From Trichodesmium sp. jk18x7bins.61 (GTDB taxonomy: Bacteria > Cyanobacteriota > Cyanobacteriia > Cyanobacteriales > Microcoleaceae): a DNA stretch of 6,675 nt. The notes under the pieces are model-generated. The model saw only the letters and a program-made list of their open reading frames with translations, ran no database searches and was not told the origin of the DNA. Below are positions 5,990 to 6,675 of the stretch, one piece after another. The translations under genes and the position numbers were made by a program. Numbering within the stretch: the first letter of the stretch is position 1; each line of letters begins with the position of its first letter. The DNA is taken from the NCBI GenBank assembly GCA_022822685.1, contig JAJEAQ010000487.1:1-6675 (forward strand). Reading direction: 5' to 3'.

Positions 5990-6456
5990 GTGAGATGGAA
6001 ACAGTTCGGGGTCTTTGCTATCTGGAGGCTACTGCTAACATTTTTTATTAGTTGCAATACTCCCTCTCCCAACTTAAAGACGAAAGAAATTGAGTTTTGG
6101 ACAATACAACTTCAACCTCAGTTGACCAATTTTTTTAATCAGTTAATTGTTGATTTTGAAGCTGATAATCCAGGCTTATATGTACGATGGGTTGATGTAC
6201 CGTGGTCTGCATGGAAAGCAAAATTCAGAGTGCTATTTTGACAAATACTCTCCCAGATGTAGTTAATCTTAACTCAAATTTTGCACATTTATTGACTCAA
6301 TCTAATGCTTGGTTAAATCTAGATACTATATTATCTGATTCGATCAAAAACCAATATTTACCAAATCTTTGGCAAGCTAGTCAAGTGAATGGTAAAAGTT
6401 TTTGGATTCCATGGTATGCCACTACAAGTATAACATTTGCTAATTCTCAGTTATTT
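5990..6456 (+). pseudogene. Broken sugar-type ABC transporter substrate-binding lipoprotein
   Basis: The intact family binds a sugar or similar solute in the periplasm and delivers it to an ABC importer. The likely start is GTG 5990 (RWKQFGVF), giving a lipoprotein signal: a hydrophobic run ending in a FISC lipobox, then a Thr/Pro/Ser linker. The first part of the extracellular solute-binding fold follows (IEFWTIQLQPQ, VRWVDVPWSA). At about 6210 one base is missing (GCATGG where GCAATGG is expected) and the protein continues in another frame as MESKIQSAIL, LPDVVNLNSNFA, QYLPNLWQAS and NGKSFWIPWY. Homology stops at NSQLF near 6456, where the right end of a tnpB relic begins. Only about 155 of the roughly 420-440 residues usual for the family are present. 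No other transporter subunit is visible in the window. An open frame extends back to a TTG at 5960, but those residues look unrelated to a signal peptide. Confidence 0.85.
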
Positions 6457-6500
6457 GACATACTCACTCCGTGGCGCTGACGCGACAACGCGGGATTCTT
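6455..6500 (-). mobile_element. Right end of a second IS200/IS605-type element, inside the transporter gene
   Basis: On the minus strand, GAATCCCG (6498-6491) is followed by CACGGAGTGAGTATGTCAA (6473-6455). This matches the layout of a GAATCCCC stem, a GTGGGG-like arm and the terminal ATGTCAA. The same ATGTCAA closes the element at 1424-1418. The end falls exactly where similarity of the plus-strand transporter gene to its family stops, which supports it as the insertion junction. The hairpin arms are degenerate. Confidence 0.55.
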
Positions 6501-6501
6501 C

Positions 6502-6546
6502 TTGAACCTGTCGCCGACATGTTGAGCCTGTCGCCGACAGGCTCAA
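6502..6546. repeat. 20-bp tandem duplication ending in a perfect 25-base palindrome
   Basis: TTGAACCTGTCGCCGACATG (6502-6521) is directly followed by TTGAGCCTGTCGCCGACAGG (6522-6541), two units that differ at two bases. The second unit plus CTCAA forms a palindrome at 6522-6546 with 12-bp perfect arms around one central C. Similar CTGTCGCCGACAG cores are, from memory, dispersed in some cyanobacterial genomes. It interrupts the tnpB relic. Confidence 0.8.
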
Positions 6547-6675
6547 AGGTGTAGTTTTGATATCTTGTCTTTGAGAATTCGCCTAGCTAGGCGAGTGTTC
6601 TCTATTTGACGATCTGTTTTGAAGTTGAGATAATCTATGTTCAGACTTTCTAAAGAACTTAGGCACTTCTACAAA
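6547..6675 (-). pseudogene. tnpB: TnpB relic, N-terminal side of the RuvC region, truncated by window edge
   Basis: Reading left from 6675 on the minus strand, the frame gives VPKFFRKSEHRLSQLQ, followed by RSSNRE. This matches the TnpB segment between the first RuvC motif and the helical region (compare PKFYRKAEKKLAKLQRR...GSNNR in relatives). A TAG at 6585-6583 stops the frame inside a palindrome, and ANSQRQDI after it resembles the family's IANQR-DF-L block. The later RuvC motifs and zinc ribbon, which should lie further left, are absent, so an internal deletion joins this part to the right end at 6455. The 5' part may continue beyond 6675. It opposes and truncates the transporter pseudogene. 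Confidence 0.65.
6579..6594. repeat. 16-bp perfect palindrome TCGCCTAGCTAGGCGA
   Basis: The sequence is completely self-complementary. It lies in the tnpB relic at the point where the coding match is interrupted by TAG, so it may be a later small insertion. It differs from HIP1. Its function is unknown. Confidence 0.8.

Overview
The window looks like chromosomal DNA from a filamentous, AT-rich cyanobacterium. Four things point there: a pilM-pilN-pilO-pilQ cluster with a cyanobacterial-type PilQ (an AMIN domain and long Pro/Thr linker ahead of the secretin N domains), one HIP1 octamer (GCGATCGC), heptamer short tandem repeats, and many decayed IS200/IS605-type tnpB pieces. The long, debris-filled non-coding stretches would suit an Oscillatoriales-like genome, but the genus is a guess.

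Layout. Positions 1-1312 (minus strand) hold the 5' part of pilQ, cut by the window edge. Positions 1313-2311 carry no intact gene. This stretch contains a possible pilQ promoter, the frameshifted C-terminal end of a tnpB gene with its transposon right end, and a GC-rich patch that folds best as an RNA read from the plus strand. Positions 2312-5049 (minus strand) hold intact pilO, pilN and pilM, tightly packed with a 7-base overlap (pilN/pilO) and a 6-base gap (pilM/pilN). Positions 5050-5989 are non-coding, with a two-hairpin relic that resembles another tnpB right end, heptamer repeat clusters and weak promoter-like sites. Positions 5990-6456 (plus strand) hold a broken sugar-type ABC-transporter substrate-binding lipoprotein gene, with one frameshift and a truncation. 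Positions 6455-6675 hold a third tnpB relic on the minus strand that truncates it and itself contains palindromic repeats.

How the genes work together. PilM (cytoplasmic, actin-like), PilN and PilO (inner-membrane, periplasmic coiled-coil proteins) form the alignment complex that links the type IV pilus motor to PilQ, the outer-membrane secretin. These pili drive motility and, in cyanobacteria, DNA uptake. The four genes are commonly consecutive in cyanobacteria. Here about 1 kb of transposon debris lies between pilO and pilQ, so pilQ probably depends on long read-through or on its own promoter.

The most interesting items are the repeated tnpB right-end scars around and inside the pil locus, and the unassigned plus-strand RNA-like fold at about 2073-2199. 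No intact new defence, biosynthetic or mobile system is visible.
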